A stretch of 64,000 bases of DNA, taken from positions 23,912,369 to 23,976,368 of the forward strand of contig NC_080044.1 of assembly GCF_012489685.1 (NCBI RefSeq). The letters run 5' to 3'. Source of the stretch: Lotus japonicus (Eukaryota; Streptophyta; Magnoliopsida; Fabales; Fabaceae). The stretch's first letter is position 1, and each line of letters opens with the position of its first letter. The translations under genes and the position numbers were made by a program. Positions 1-11,269 of this stretch are shown in pieces. Below the pieces are notes generated by a model. It was not told the origin of the DNA. It worked only from the letters and a program-made list of their open reading frames with translations, and did not search any database.

Positions 1-142
1 TGATTTTGTTCCTGAACTTGCGCAATACACACTTTAGTTATACGACAAGCTATCAGAATTCCAATAGAAAATACCTACTGAAAACATTGATGTTCTATCT
101 GCAGTTATTTTTAATATTGACTGATTGACAATTTTCTTGCAG

Positions 143-294
143 AAAAGAAGGTTGTTATGTTGAATGATTCAAGTCGTAACAAGTTGTTGTTGGCTCTTCA
201 GAAAGACAATTTCAACAAGCACCTGTTTGGTCGCAAACCAAAGAGTACTTATTGGAGCTTATTTAGAGCATTTCTAGTAGATAAGCAACATTAA
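143..294 (+). CDS. Last exon of an unidentified gene (3' partial)
   Basis: A polypyrimidine-rich acceptor ending in TTGCAG at 137-142 opens into a reading frame of about 50 codons that ends at TAA 292-294. The first two bases (AA, 143-144) complete a codon from an upstream exon outside the window, so only the C-terminus is visible. The tail is basic, with KDNFNKHLFGRKPK followed by a hydrophobic STYWSLFRAFLV stretch and final DKQH. I do not recognise the family. Positions 1-142 read as intron. The exon assignment rests on the acceptor and the open frame only. It could be spurious, but the residue composition looks protein-like. Confidence 0.4.
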
Positions 295-2314
295 GGTCGT
301 ATCCAAACAGGAAAGTAGAAGAAGACTTAGTGCAAGCTCACATGTTGGACATCCATAGAGAAACCCGGGGATGAGGCAGTCCTCAGTTTTTATACATATA
401 TATAATATAGGCTTAATTGCACTTGTGGTCTCGTATTTACGCTAATGTGCAAATGGGTTCACCATAGTTCAAAATGAGCTATCGGAGTCCCTAATGTTTT
501 CACCCGTTTGCAGTTTTGGTCCTGCAGTATATTCTTCGTAAAAAAGCTAACGTTTTTCTTGTGATGTGATATTTTAACTGGAAAAATGTTACTTTTTTTG
601 AAATGAAAAGCATGGATAACTTGCTGTTTTCTGTCAATTGAAACTTTAGATTTTAACCATTTTGTTGTCTACTAAGAACAATACGTTCATTGCCACTTCA
701 TCATTCTTGCATTTTGTTCCTTAACCCTTTTTAGCATATATTAGGCCTACTAGGATGGTCATGTGTCTGATAGCAGACTTACTAGGATGCTTATGTGCAA
801 GTCACATGATCCACCCTTAGTAAAATTTTAAAAATAAAGTTTATTATCTTCTTTTTATAATTGTAACCTAATCCTGCTTTTTTTTTCTTTCTAAAATCAC
901 CATCAGCGACACCTCATCTTCTCATCTTTCCCCTTAAATCCTCCTCTTCTCCACGCATTTCTCATGCTATCAAGTCTCAACAGGAAGGATGAAAACCCTC
1001 CAACCTCCCTAAATTATCCTCCTTACAACCAGATACCATCACATCGCCCCATATTCCTTTCTCCCTGACCTTTGTTCTTCTTGAGCCACTAATGCCCGTG
1101 CCACCAGCCCCCATTGTGATCCACCCTCAACTCTGCCTCAAATCACCTAGCAAAATTCCTTTTGAATCTCAACCACCACATCCCTCGCGAACCTGCAAGC
1201 CATCCACATGACCCTTCATCCGTCGCTCTAGGGTTTGTACAATAAGAAAGAAAACTCCACTAATCACCATGTGGAGGAGGTGATGAATGGTCACCGTACA
1301 CCTCAATTTCTCAATCATAGATCATATCAGTAACCATAAAAAACCTAGGGGTGAAATTCAAAAATCTCTAAAAGTGAGGTGCGTCACATGGACAACTTAA
1401 GTACCGAGACTTTCCTAGCCATAATTATCTCAATAGATCCTCATTCAAGACCAACAAGTTCAAATTGAGCCTCATTTGAAATACCATTTCGAAATTCAAT
1501 TTTCAAAACCTTAGCATACTAAATATCAATAATAATACTAATACCCAATAGACAACAATATTCAAAATTCAAAGTAAATATCCGAGCACTTATGTGCTAA
1601 TCCAAAGAAACAACCGAAAGATGATAGTATATAGAATGGATAAATTAAATAAGAAAGCAGTTAAGCTATCCATTCTATATACTCAATAAGATGATAAATT
1701 AAATAGGTCATAATTCTAAAAAATTCAGCAAGCATACCATGGATGAATTCATGCCAAAATCACAGCCAAACAACAATTCTACAATAACACCTTCATCTCA
1801 AACACATGCATTACAATAGTAAGCAAGCATGACTCAATGACACTCTAAAATTGAATTACCCTTATCTTCGCAAGTAGTAGTGCGTAACTCAAACTACCTA
1901 GGATCATTAAGTTAACTTAATTAATTCAAGTTCTAAGGCAAATAAAATGAATCATAAGGTACATGCACTAAATGAAAATATTATCTTGACATCCCAAATT
2001 CACCCACACCTTGAAAGATATTGAAAGAGAGGAAAGAGAAATAAAAGATGCTATGAATAAGTCATATGACATTCAAATATGTGAAAGATATATAGAAAGA
2101 GGGGTATGCAGGGACATTTTGAGGATTTACCATGACTCATACCATATCAATCAAAGTTTCATAACATAATAATTTTAAATAGTCTCCATAAATTGTTGGG
2201 AGAAAAGTGAAACATAACAAAATAAAAGTACATTTAAGTTTGTTTTTATTATTGGCTTATAAAAAAAGTTTGTTTTCATGAACTTTTTTCTAATATATGA
2301 TTGATCTCATTCAT
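295..2314. other. Intergenic region with low-complexity and repeat-like sequence
   Basis: No convincing gene is seen. Around 410-540 is a phrase (GGCTTAATTGCACTTGTGGT and following) of a kind common in legume intergenic repeats. A perfect hairpin lies at 1626-1683 (listed separately). The stretch 900-1260 is C-rich on the plus strand but has no long open frame. Confidence 0.35.
1626..1683. repeat. Perfect 17-bp inverted repeat (hairpin)
   Basis: The arms AGTATATAGAATGGATA (1626-1642) and TATCCATTCTATATACT (1667-1683) are exact reverse complements around a 24-base loop. The loop-side sequence GATAAATTAAATA also recurs directly at about 1692. It could be a small MITE remnant; nothing shows that it is transcribed. 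Confidence 0.6.
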
Positions 2315-5300
2315 TCATTCAGGGGGAGGGGTGCTGTGGACTTGAGTTTCAATAAATTCTGCAAGACTTATGGTATCTCCATCATCACCGCCACTTGTCT
2401 CCCCCGTTTCCTCCACCACTGAAAATCTCCCATCACCACCTTCCTCCGGTCCTTTAATCACCAATACTCTGCTTGGCCGAGTGTCTGCCTGGGTCACACT
2501 TCCATTCCCCATTAACCTCTCAATCTGAAAGCAATTCCATGAAGAAAAAAGTTAAAGAAGATAAGAGTAACATTAGTTCATTCATGCACAACACAACAAT
2601 TTACTAAGAAAAAAATTCTCAAATACTTCCATAAAGTGAGAAATGATGTATGTTATATATGAAATTGTAGAATGAGATCATTAAGTAATTGAATAAACTC
2701 ACCATTCTTTCTAAGGTTTATGATTTATCTGTGTTACTATATCCAACTTTTTAATTCTAAGAAAATTTTATGCATTTGGGCAAAACCAAAGGGAGCTAAG
2801 GAGGAAATTTTTAAGAGGTACCGGAAAACTGACCATTGAAAACGTGATAGATGATAGATCTAAAAAATATGACGGATAAGAAATTGATGGAGATTTAGAA
2901 TACAATTGTTGAACCTAGTTTATCAAATATTGTGTTGCATTTTTTCTTTGATGTTGCTTACATTGTAATTCTCTCTTATTGTTTAAAGCGAAGACCTCTA
3001 TTTTTAATCATTATTTAACTAAGGAGTTTGTCTTGGTAAGCAAGCAACCTGTTACTGTTTAGAATTAAAAACTTTATCTTTACAATTGTCTTTGGGTGCA
3101 CTTTAAAGAAAAATAATTAAGGTAAAATACACTTAGCTCCCTCTAAATTTACCAAAAAAAATACTTGGCCCTCATTCTTATGAAAATATACATTTCACTC
3201 TACTTATCAAACAAAGTTAAGTTACCCTTACATTGGTCATATTATAACCCCAATGTTAGAATAACCACACTTAACATAAAAATAAAAATAAAATCACACT
3301 TTAACTTTGATCAAAGTAGCCTCAAGCCTCCAATCTAGACTACACGTTTCTCAAGAATTAGAAATGTCTTCTGCATTATCCCATGTTTTTCTTCAAAGTA
3401 TCAAATATACGAGAGCCCGATTACAGCATGGAAAAAAGAGGAATATCCCTTGAAGACTTGTTGAATTCATTGTTCAAAACATGAATTCAACATAGTTTTA
3501 TATTGTCAGTATTATTACTTTCCCTAATTTTAGGATTATCTTTTGTTTTTAGTTTGGACTTATATATTGAGCCTACATAGGGTTTTAGTTTGGATTTCAG
3601 TATTGTATTTCGGAACATTAAGATTTGATATTGGTCCAATTAGGGGGTGTGGATTTTTTGGGCAAGTTAGGCCTAGCCCACTTGCATTAGGGGCTACTTA
3701 TCATGCTTCTCCATATAAATAGTTTTCATGTGTATTTTCACATATATACCTTTAGTCATAATATTCATATTTGAATTTGAGTTTGGAAAACTCCGTAAAT
3801 TCTCTCTGAGAAACTATTAAGAGTTATCAATCTTCCATGGAGCTTGTGGCTTCTCTTCCTTTTTTCTTATCACTCTTGAGTATGGTGCCTCCATCTCTTC
3901 CTCAACCATTTTGAAGTTTCTTCGTTCTTTTGGTCCAAGCAGGCTAGATTCAATACACTAGCAAGGATTGATTCAAGGCTTGGATCTCCATAACCCCAAC
4001 ATGGACTACCTTGAATTTCTTATGCTACATTTTAATTTGTTGGAGTTATAAAATATTGGTCAATTTTCTTCAATTGTTAGATGATCATTGGTTACTTAGA
4101 TAATGATCACCATTGGTCTACTCTAGGTTTACTTGCTAATTGACATGAAACAGAGGTTTCGTGTGTCTTTTACTATGCTCCGCAAATGTGATTATCAGAT
4201 ATAGAAAATAAATAGAAGTTTGGATGAAGCTTCCTAGATTCACGGTTTTGGGCGTGGGTTATGATAGGGTCCAAGCTTGTAGGACAATATTGGGGTGCCC
4301 TATATTTTAGTCCACAGATGTCAATCCTTTTGGAAATAGGAAATGTTACTAAGGGGTGTTAAATGTTTTTAACTTGGTTTTATTTTTCTTCCTATCCCTT
4401 GATTTTGTCTAAGCAACCATGTTACTTTGCGTTACTTTTTTAGCTTATACGGTTCTCAATTGTTTTTCGGTGATATTTTTCCTTCCACCTATATCATTTT
4501 GATAGGTTTACAGTGGACTAAATGGGATAAAAATGAAAATAAAATAAGTTAGATTTATTTTACTATAATATAAAACAAAATTAGCCAACTGGCTCACTAG
4601 TTGATATGAAAATGAAGTAATTTAGATTTATTCTACTATAAGATAAAATGTTTTCTTTATAGTGATTTCCCTTAGTTTGTTTCATAATAATTATTTAGTT
4701 GTGTTAAACGAATTTTGCTAAAAGCTTAAATTGTTGAGTAAATGACACATGAATGGTTATATTGTATTTCTAGCATGCCTTCTCATACAAGAGTGCCCTT
4801 TACAATAATGAAGGCAACAAAGCTCAAACTTTAAACCACTTTACCTGCTCTCTCATTTGTTCTAGTTCATCTTTAAGCTTGGAATCAGCTAGCTGTTAGG
4901 TATATAGAAAACTCTTGGTGAGAAATTATGAGTATTTTTCTAAGTAAATAGATGAATTAATTCTTGATAATTTAGAAGTTAGCACATACCTGAAGACTGA
5001 CCTTGGCATCATTATTATGAGGTTCTAGCTGCAAAACTACATCATATACAAAAAAAAGACCAAGTAACTTTTTTAGTACCTATAAAGGAAAAAATAATTG
5101 CATATATGTGTGGGATTTAAGTGGTATATTCATGTTTGATTCACTTAAGAAATATTTCAGTTTTGTGTTTGTAGAAAATTCTCTCTACGAGAGATATATA
5201 GACCCATTAAAACAAAAATATTTCTGACTCCAACAATATTGTCTCTCCTGAATGATATTTGTGTGAGAAGAAACAAAAATGTATATGAAAGGAGAAGAGA

Positions 5301-8300
5301 AAAATGTACCTTTAATGAATCCCTCACGGATAGCTTCAAGGTTGTTACCTTGCTCATAATAAGCATAACCAAGGCGATAGAATGCCATAGCATGTCTCGG
5401 ATTTATTTTTATTGCCTCACCACAATCATGAATTGCTTCATTCAATTTTCCAATCTTAGTAAAAGCAGCGGCTCTGCGAGAGGTTTATAGTAATTAATAA
5501 TAATGCTAATATCTTTTATAAATAACAACTTAAAAAACATTTATGAATAAATTTATTTTTTTAACAATAACTATGAAGAAGTAATGGTGTTCCATAATCG
5601 TCTAGTTAATTAGAATTTATATATACCTGTTACACAAGTAGATAGCATTGTCTTTGCACATTGCAAGAGCGCAACTATACATCACAATAGCTTTGTCATA
5701 GCAGTTGAGGTGCATTGCATTGTTCCCTAAGAACAGAAAGTAAATAAACAAAACTTTTTTGTTTTGCACAACACCAACATATCATAACACACTATATTTC
5801 AGATCAAAACTAGAGACGTATCTAACCTTAGTTAATTACTTGCAAAACATTTCATTAAATACTAGAGGATACTTTTTAAAAAGTGTATGAGATTCAACTA
5901 TGTATGTATATATGTACAAAGAGTATATTTGGTCTAAAAATTACTAAGATTCATATCTACTTACATAGTTTGAACAAATAAATTCATAACTAGTTTCTTT
6001 CATTTTTTCCATTTATGCAATTTAATGTGCTAGCTAAATTTTTTAAACCCTACCTTTATGTAACTAATGTAGTGTATGTTTGATGATAAACAATCAGAGA
6101 AAAAATCTTATTTCTTAATTACATAAGAATTTTTATTTTAAATGAAAATATAATATATATATATATATATATATATCTGGATAAATATTAAAAATTATTT
6201 AATAAAATGCATATGAAAAAATGAGTTGTTAATACTTCTAAAACTATTGGATATTAATGCTCTTTTCATGATTTTTGGTACCTAGCATTTTCAATCCGTC
6301 AGCGAGGTTCATCTTGTTGAATGTCTCATGTCCGCATGTTTGCAGTACCTGTTATGAGTGTTGTATAGACCATTAATTCAACAAGAAAGAACAAAATAAT
6401 TAAGGGAACTATTGACATGGATCAACACGTAGTTGAAGATATAAGCTACCATTATACAATTAACACGTGCAAAACATCCATGATTCTGAGCACATGTTAG
6501 ATAAAGTTGATGGAATGATATAATATGATGCAGTAGAATAATTTTGTATTCTAATTGTTTAAAAATGAAAATTAAATATAGCATGAATTTTATTTCATAC
6601 AATATTAGATATGGAGAAACATGGTTTTCTCTATCAGAAGAGAAACACAACTTCACCTTAGACTTCTGAACCACATACTTGGGCTTGGGCTTGGGCTTGG
6701 GCTTGGTATTTGTTGAAATTGATACTTCAGTAATCATATTAGACTCTTTGTTTTGGACTTTATGATCAATACTTCTACTATTTAATCAACATTTTCCTCC
6801 AAGTTTATGAGTCTTCAAATTAATCATCTTATGGTAGGTGGTTACAAGGTGAGAAACTATAGCATACCTCATAACAAACTTGCAATAGAAACCTTTCAAA
6901 CCTTAAAAATTTCATAATTGTTAAGGTGTTGTCCATTGGAATACTACAGCAATTCGATTTGGGCCAAGGGAAACTATTGTAGTCAAAACTATATGGTCCA
7001 TGTATTTTAACATTTAATAGTAAGAAAGAATGATTATCGTAAGTGTGAGGACACAAGTTTAAACCCTTGGAAAGAAAGGAGGTACCATGCACTATAATTT
7101 CCCAATAAGGTGAAGACATTCAAGTTAAGGCAAAAAAACACACATGCGTAATGAAAACTTTATTGATATGGAAATAAGGTGCTCTGTTTTATTTCTCTTG
7201 TTCTCTCTTTTGTACATAGGGTTGAAATACCCCTAGTACTTCATTAATTCAATTTTGGCTTATAAAACAAATATGGAAATAAGGTATATACCTCTATGGC
7301 ATCCTTAAAAATTTGCTTGGCACGAGACTTTCTTTTCTGGTAGTCCTCACCAACAGATGAATCAAAGAACCCAATTGCTGCCACTGCGATGTGAAATTCA
7401 TGGAACAAGTTTATCAATGGTCCTCCTATTTTTGATTCAGAACCTGCCAATACAAAACTCAACTCATTACTCCAATTCTTATAATTGAAGTTATGTCAAA
7501 CTCTACCTCAAAAGTTAGTTCAAGCATGATATTCTCTCTATATATAATATATTAGGAACATTTCAACAAAATATATCTCAAGTTAAGTTGGGACCTTAAC
7601 CATTCTCACGCTTAGAGTTGGACATTTAAGGCATGAAATTGCAGATAACTCAAAGGTTTCTAGCCATGGTCAATTTATAGGTGAGCTAATTACAAATCTA
7701 TGATAGGTAAGTTTTAATTCAACTTTATAATAAAAGTTATTGTCAAACAATCAATTATGTGAAAAGCTTAAGTTGTTGGATTATGGCTAAATGAATGATT
7801 TTATATTATATTCTAACACGCCCCCTCACGCAAGAATCATTTGGGTTTGAAGCGTAGACAAGGCACAGGTTCACCTACCATGTGCTTAAATTCAACTTTT
7901 TATTAGAAAAATTGAGACCGACAGAGATCAAACTCTAGACCTCTTGTCATTAAGGTTCTAATACTATATTAAATAACCAATTATCTCAAAAGCTTAAGTT
8001 GTTGGGTAAGGGTCAAATGAATAATTCTATATTATATTCGAACAATTATGCCTAATTGTAAAAGAAATTAAAACAAAAAGTAGAAATGAAATATAATTTA
8101 TATACTTGTAGAATGAAATGAAATATAATTTATATACCTGTAGAATGTGAATGAGTCCTATGTGCAATATTTGAAGCATCAGATGTGCTTTCATTTTTTT
8201 GAGTTGTTTCTTTAGAGTCCAAATCAAATAAGTTATATAGTGAAATAGGAATTGTTGCTTCCATGGATGATTGTTTGACTTTGAAAACATCCATCAGCAT

Positions 8301-10540
8301 CTCCTTAAGATTGTCAATTTTTGTCTTATCCACTCCATTTGAACTTTGAACTGTAGAAGAAAGTCAGCGATAACTTAATTAGCTAATTAAATTGTTTATA
8401 TAGTAAAAGAAAATCACAAATCACACAGAGATAACTTACCACTATTTCATGAACCTAAGTACCTAACATATATCAAACAATAGGATATCCTCTTACATAC
8501 ATATGTAAAGACTTATATGTTAATATGTTACATTTCACATAATTGCTGAAGTAAAAGACACAATATTATGCTTAATTTGTTAGAAAAATCAATTGATCTT
8601 ATTTCATATATTTCTAGTTCTTGCTTAGAGATCACTTTAACTATTCCAAATGAACTATAGTGATCTTGTTTATGGTATTTCGATCAAAATGCAAAGGCAG
8701 ATTTGAAACTAAGATATAAGCCTAATCATTGTATACCCAATGGTGTTTAGCTTCCAATATCCCTTTGTTATAAAAGCACGTGGTTGTATCTACTTAAGAG
8801 ATATGGGTGCTAAAATTGATGAAAATGAATAAATTTTATATGCGATCAATCTCTAGAAAAAAGTAATATATACTTGAATGCACGACAGTATGTTATTTCT
8901 ATATGTAGCAAAAACTCTAACATAATATATCACAATTTCAATGTTGATGAGACCAACAAGATTTGATCAATTATACAAGATCCAAGTAAAGACTACAACT
9001 ACATCAAAGTTCATAACAATTATCTCATCACTTAGCCAAGAATTTCCTTTTCAAAGAAAATAGGTTTAAGTGATTAATAATGGTGTAATCAAATTATTAA
9101 TCTAAGCTTATTTGATTTTAAATTCAGTTAGGCTCCGAGCAGTGACAGATACAGGAAATTAGAGTTGTGGGGACAATATACACACATCTCCATTATGAAA
9201 ATATAAAATTTTTGGTGGGGGCAATAAGTACATTTTATATATACATTGTTCAATCATATAAAACACTTGTAGGAGATTAGCACTCTTTACATATTTGGTA
9301 TTCATTTACTTTAAAATGGGGAAAATTCCCCCATAACTTTCTAAATGGATCTGAGCCTGCCTGTGATTGACATATTAATGTTTCAAAAAAAAAGACATAT
9401 TAGATTATTATTTCAAATTTTCCTTAAATCAATTCAGACAATTAATAGTCAAATTAACTAGTGAATTTAAATTTTTGGTAAGATTAAGATAGGTGATTAA
9501 GATTAATGATTGTTGGTTGAGTCAAATTGATTTTTTTAAATAAAATAAAAAACACATTTTTTAAAGTAAAAGTTGTATTGATATAATGGTCAGGAAAATA
9601 GAAAATATATACACCCTATTTAAAGCGGATAAAAATTCAGAAACAACCTAATAAAGCCACAGAAACTCAGAAAGGGTCACGCCCAGAAAAAGTAAACCCG
9701 CCCAAAAAGACCCCAAAATCAGCCCTCAAAGCCTGAAACCTAAAGAAAGTCAGACGGTCAACAAAGATAAGCAAAGCTCGCGAAAGTCCACAAAACCCAC
9801 CAAACAACAATGAAGAAACCATAAAAACAAGCAAAAACTCGGACCTCCCTCTGTAAGAGCTAAGTATGTCTTTTAACTTAGATTTAAGCTCCAATCTCAT
9901 TGTGGGAAGTGACATCTGAGCAATTATACGCCAACCAAGGCGCTTTCTTTTTCATTTTTTTTAAAAAAAAAGGAAAAGGGAAATTAATTATTTGAGTATG
10001 AAAAATTAAAACACATTAATTAGTAGTTTTAAGGAACTGGTTTTTTTTTTGGTACAATTTAAGGAACTGGTTAAATCAATAAAAATCATCAAGTTATAAA
10101 ATTATTATTAAGGAAATAAAAGCGATCGCACCTGAACCCGTATCTTATAATACTCACTACAAGACCCAAAATAAAATTAAAATGGGTAATTGGATTGATT
10201 TATCCAAATCGAACTCATATTTTGTGACGATTTCTGTCTAGGTTAGAGCTTCATAATTTTTGAGTGACATTACCCAATATAATTTGCACAAGAAATGACG
10301 AAAAGCATGATCGCAATCAAATCGCATGATATCGAACAAAAATTGATGAATGCACAAAGATTATCATATAGAAATTTAGCACCAGATAGATAGGCTAAGT
10401 GAGTACATCACATACATATACAAAGTGAAAAATTAAATTAAAGTAAATCAATTCAAGATGGACAAACCGGTCGAGAGGAACTCGAGAAAGGCAAGGGCAA
10501 TGCGGATAGAGACGTCTGATCGGAGGGTTGGGGGGCTCAT
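2315..10540 (-). CDS. SGT/SGTA-type TPR co-chaperone, 10 exons
   Basis: Coding exons, complement: 10468-10540, 8138-8350, 7292-7443, 6657-6701, 6282-6348, 5627-5726, 5310-5473, 4990-5036, 4845-4892, 2315-2524. All phases join, giving 1119 nt and about 372 residues. Residues 1-60 (start SPPTLRSDVSIRIALAFLEF) resemble the SGT N-terminal dimerisation region. Residues 165-287 form three TPR repeats, including NEAIHDCGEAIKINPRHAMA and FYRLGYAYYEQGNNLEAI. A short helix, LADSKLKDELEQMREQ, and an acidic tail follow. Family members are cytosolic HSP70/HSP90 co-chaperones that handle hydrophobic and tail-anchored clients; that role is family knowledge, not shown here. A Q-rich tail is not evident. Exon 4 (a PK-repeat from a GCTTGG microsatellite) is the weak point: its acceptor is poor and a longer form starting near 6746 is possible. 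The introns are loaded with LINE and TRIM insertions. Confidence 0.85.
2525..4844 (-). other. Last intron of the SGT-type gene (2.3 kb)
   Basis: It is bounded by donor GTAA at 4844-4841 and acceptor TTTCAG just above 2524. The middle (about 3500-4000) has LTR-like character: a TATA-like CCATATAAATAG near 3712 and a phrase ending in CCCCAACATGGACTACC. I could not find paired LTR ends. The 4718-4777 portion matches the terminal repeat of the 78-79 bp TRIM family. No other gene is seen. Confidence 0.5.
4715..4840 (-). mobile_element. Partial TRIM (single terminal repeat plus interior)
   Basis: On the minus strand, ATTCATGTGTCATTTACTCA and AACAATTTAAGCTTTT match the terminal repeats of the elements at 7741-8044 and 19178-19484. 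Only one repeat is recognisable. The fragment abuts SGT exon 9. Confidence 0.45.
6148..6176. repeat. (AT)n microsatellite
   Basis: A run of alternating AT of about 28 bases within an intron of the SGT-type gene. Confidence 0.8.
7166..7285 (+). mobile_element. 90-bp LINE 3' tail with 15-bp target-site duplication
   Basis: ATATGGAAATAAGGT occurs at 7166-7180 and again, identical, at 7271-7285. Between them lie 90 bases that end in TTTTGGCTTATAAAACAA. The same tail signature (TTTTGGCTTATAAAAA) ends the larger LINE fragment near 59008, and the GGGTT...ACCCCT motif is shared too. This is a severely 5'-truncated target-primed insertion. The proximal duplication ends 7 bases below the exon edge at 7292, so it sits at the splice donor. 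Confidence 0.85.
7741..8044 (-). mobile_element. TRIM element (78-bp terminal repeats)
   Basis: The terminal direct repeats are about 7741-7818 and 7967-8044; both contain AACAACTTAAGCTTTT on the minus strand and start TGTT. Inside the right-hand repeat the minus strand reads TAGTATTAGAACC, a degenerate form of the initiator-Met tRNA binding site TGGTATCAGAGCC. The flanks GTTAT (7736-7740) and ATTAT (8045-8049) look like a 5-bp duplication with one change. It lies in intron 2 of the SGT-type gene and has no coding capacity. It is the same family as 19178-19484. Confidence 0.7.
8351..10467 (-). other. First intron of the SGT-type gene (2.1 kb)
   Basis: Donor GTTTGT at 10467-10462 and acceptor TTCTACAG at 8351-8358 define it. 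Around 9585-9930 the minus strand reads like the 3' region of a non-LTR element. An open frame of 82 codons there (9667-9915) ends with FLGGFTFSGRDPF and is followed by an A-rich end. No target duplication was found, so that call is weak. Confidence 0.5.
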
Positions 10541-10570
10541 CGTACTGATAAGTGTGAATCAACAACGTAC

Positions 10571-10630
<60 letters not shown>

Positions 10631-10715
10631 AAAAGAGTGTAAAGAAAGGAGTGTGCACTTTATACACAAGTGATGTCATTTCCACGTGAAACATCTTTGA
10701 CCTGACTCTACTTTT
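10541..10715 (-). promoter_or_regulatory. Promoter and 5' UTR of the SGT-type gene
   Basis: Reading the minus strand towards ATG 10540, there is a G-box CACGTG (10683-10688), a TGACATCA-like bZIP motif just below it, a TATA box TATAAAG (about 10658-10664), then a pyrimidine-rich leader containing the CT run 10571-10629. The spacing places transcription start near 10630. CT/GA leaders are common in plant 5' UTRs. The element is duplicated upstream at 10925-11050. Confidence 0.65.
10571..10629. repeat. (GA)n microsatellite in the 5' UTR
   Basis: About 29 uninterrupted GA units. The open frames crossing it in both strands (10395-10694, 10458-10673) arise from the dinucleotide repeat and are not genes. 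The duplicated copy near 10970 has only a few GA units. Confidence 0.9.
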
Positions 10716-10796
10716 TATCTTAAATTCAATTCCAATACGTTACGAAGAAAATTTACAACATATGTGATGTGTCAAAATTAAATATGTTATACCAAC

Positions 10797-10925
10797 AAGG
10801 TCTAGCACAAATAGTAGATAGTTAGGCCTCTTAAGCATCTAGTCCAACGTTCGATCCATGAGTGTTATGTATGGAGAATTATTTGTTGGAAGAGACCCAC
10901 TTAATCTTAACTCAGAATCTCGAGG
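10797..10925 (+). mobile_element. tRNA-derived SINE, copy 1
   Basis: CTAGCACAAATAGTAGATAG and then CGTTCGATCCATG give diverged polymerase III A and B boxes. They are followed by GTATGGAGAATTATTTGTTG and the family's CACTTAA...TCAGAATCTCGAG tail. It matches copy 13508-13690. It is part of a tandemly repeated promoter-plus-SINE block. Confidence 0.6.
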
Positions 10926-11050
10926 GTTTGTCTCATCGTACGGATAAGTGTGAATCAACTGTGTACGAGAGAGAGTAAAGAAAATAGTGGCCATTTTATA
11001 CGCACGTGATGTCATTTCCACGTGAAACATCTTTGACCTGACTCTACATT
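10925..11050 (-). promoter_or_regulatory. Duplicated, orphaned copy of the SGT promoter and start codon
   Basis: The sequence repeats 10535-10715. TCATCGTACGGATAAGTGTG at about 10934 mirrors TCATCGTACTGATAAGTGTG at 10537. A 40-base block beginning GTGATGTCATTTCCACGTGA is identical at 10671 and 11007. TATA (10993-11000) and G-box (11003-11008, 11019-11024) motifs are retained. The minus-strand ATG is preserved but runs into SINE-derived sequence and stops after eight more codons, so no protein follows. Confidence 0.7.
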
Positions 11051-11097
11051 TTATCTTAAATTTAATAGCAATACTATATGTTACGAAGAAAAATTAC

Positions 11098-11265
11098 AAG
11101 GTCTAGCACAATTAGTAGATATTTAGGCTCCTTAATTAAACTTCTAGTCAAGTGTTTGATCCATGAGCGGTGTGTATGGAGAGGCATACCCACTTAATAT
11201 GATCTTAGAGTCTCAAGAGGATTAGTCCATGGCCTCAACTATGGGGGTACCCTTGTGAAACCAAA
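11098..11265 (+). mobile_element. tRNA-derived SINE, copy 2
   Basis: It repeats copy 1: GGTCTAGCACAATTAGTAGA, then a B-box-like GTGTTTGATCCATG, GTGTGTATGGAGAGGC, CACTTAATATGATCTTAGAG and a tail of CTATGGGGGTACCC...GAAACC. The copy with the duplicated promoter implies that the SINE was present before the block duplicated. Confidence 0.6.
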
Positions 11266-11269
11266 AATA

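Noticed and set aside
9667..9915. 82-codon hydrophobic frame in the first intron of the SGT gene
   Set aside because: It fits no phase with the SGT exons and resembles the 3' part of a non-LTR element. It is left as part of the intron.
10395..10694. Open frames across the GA/CT run on both strands
   Set aside because: They exist because a dinucleotide repeat has no stops. The true coding start is the ATG at 10540 in another frame.
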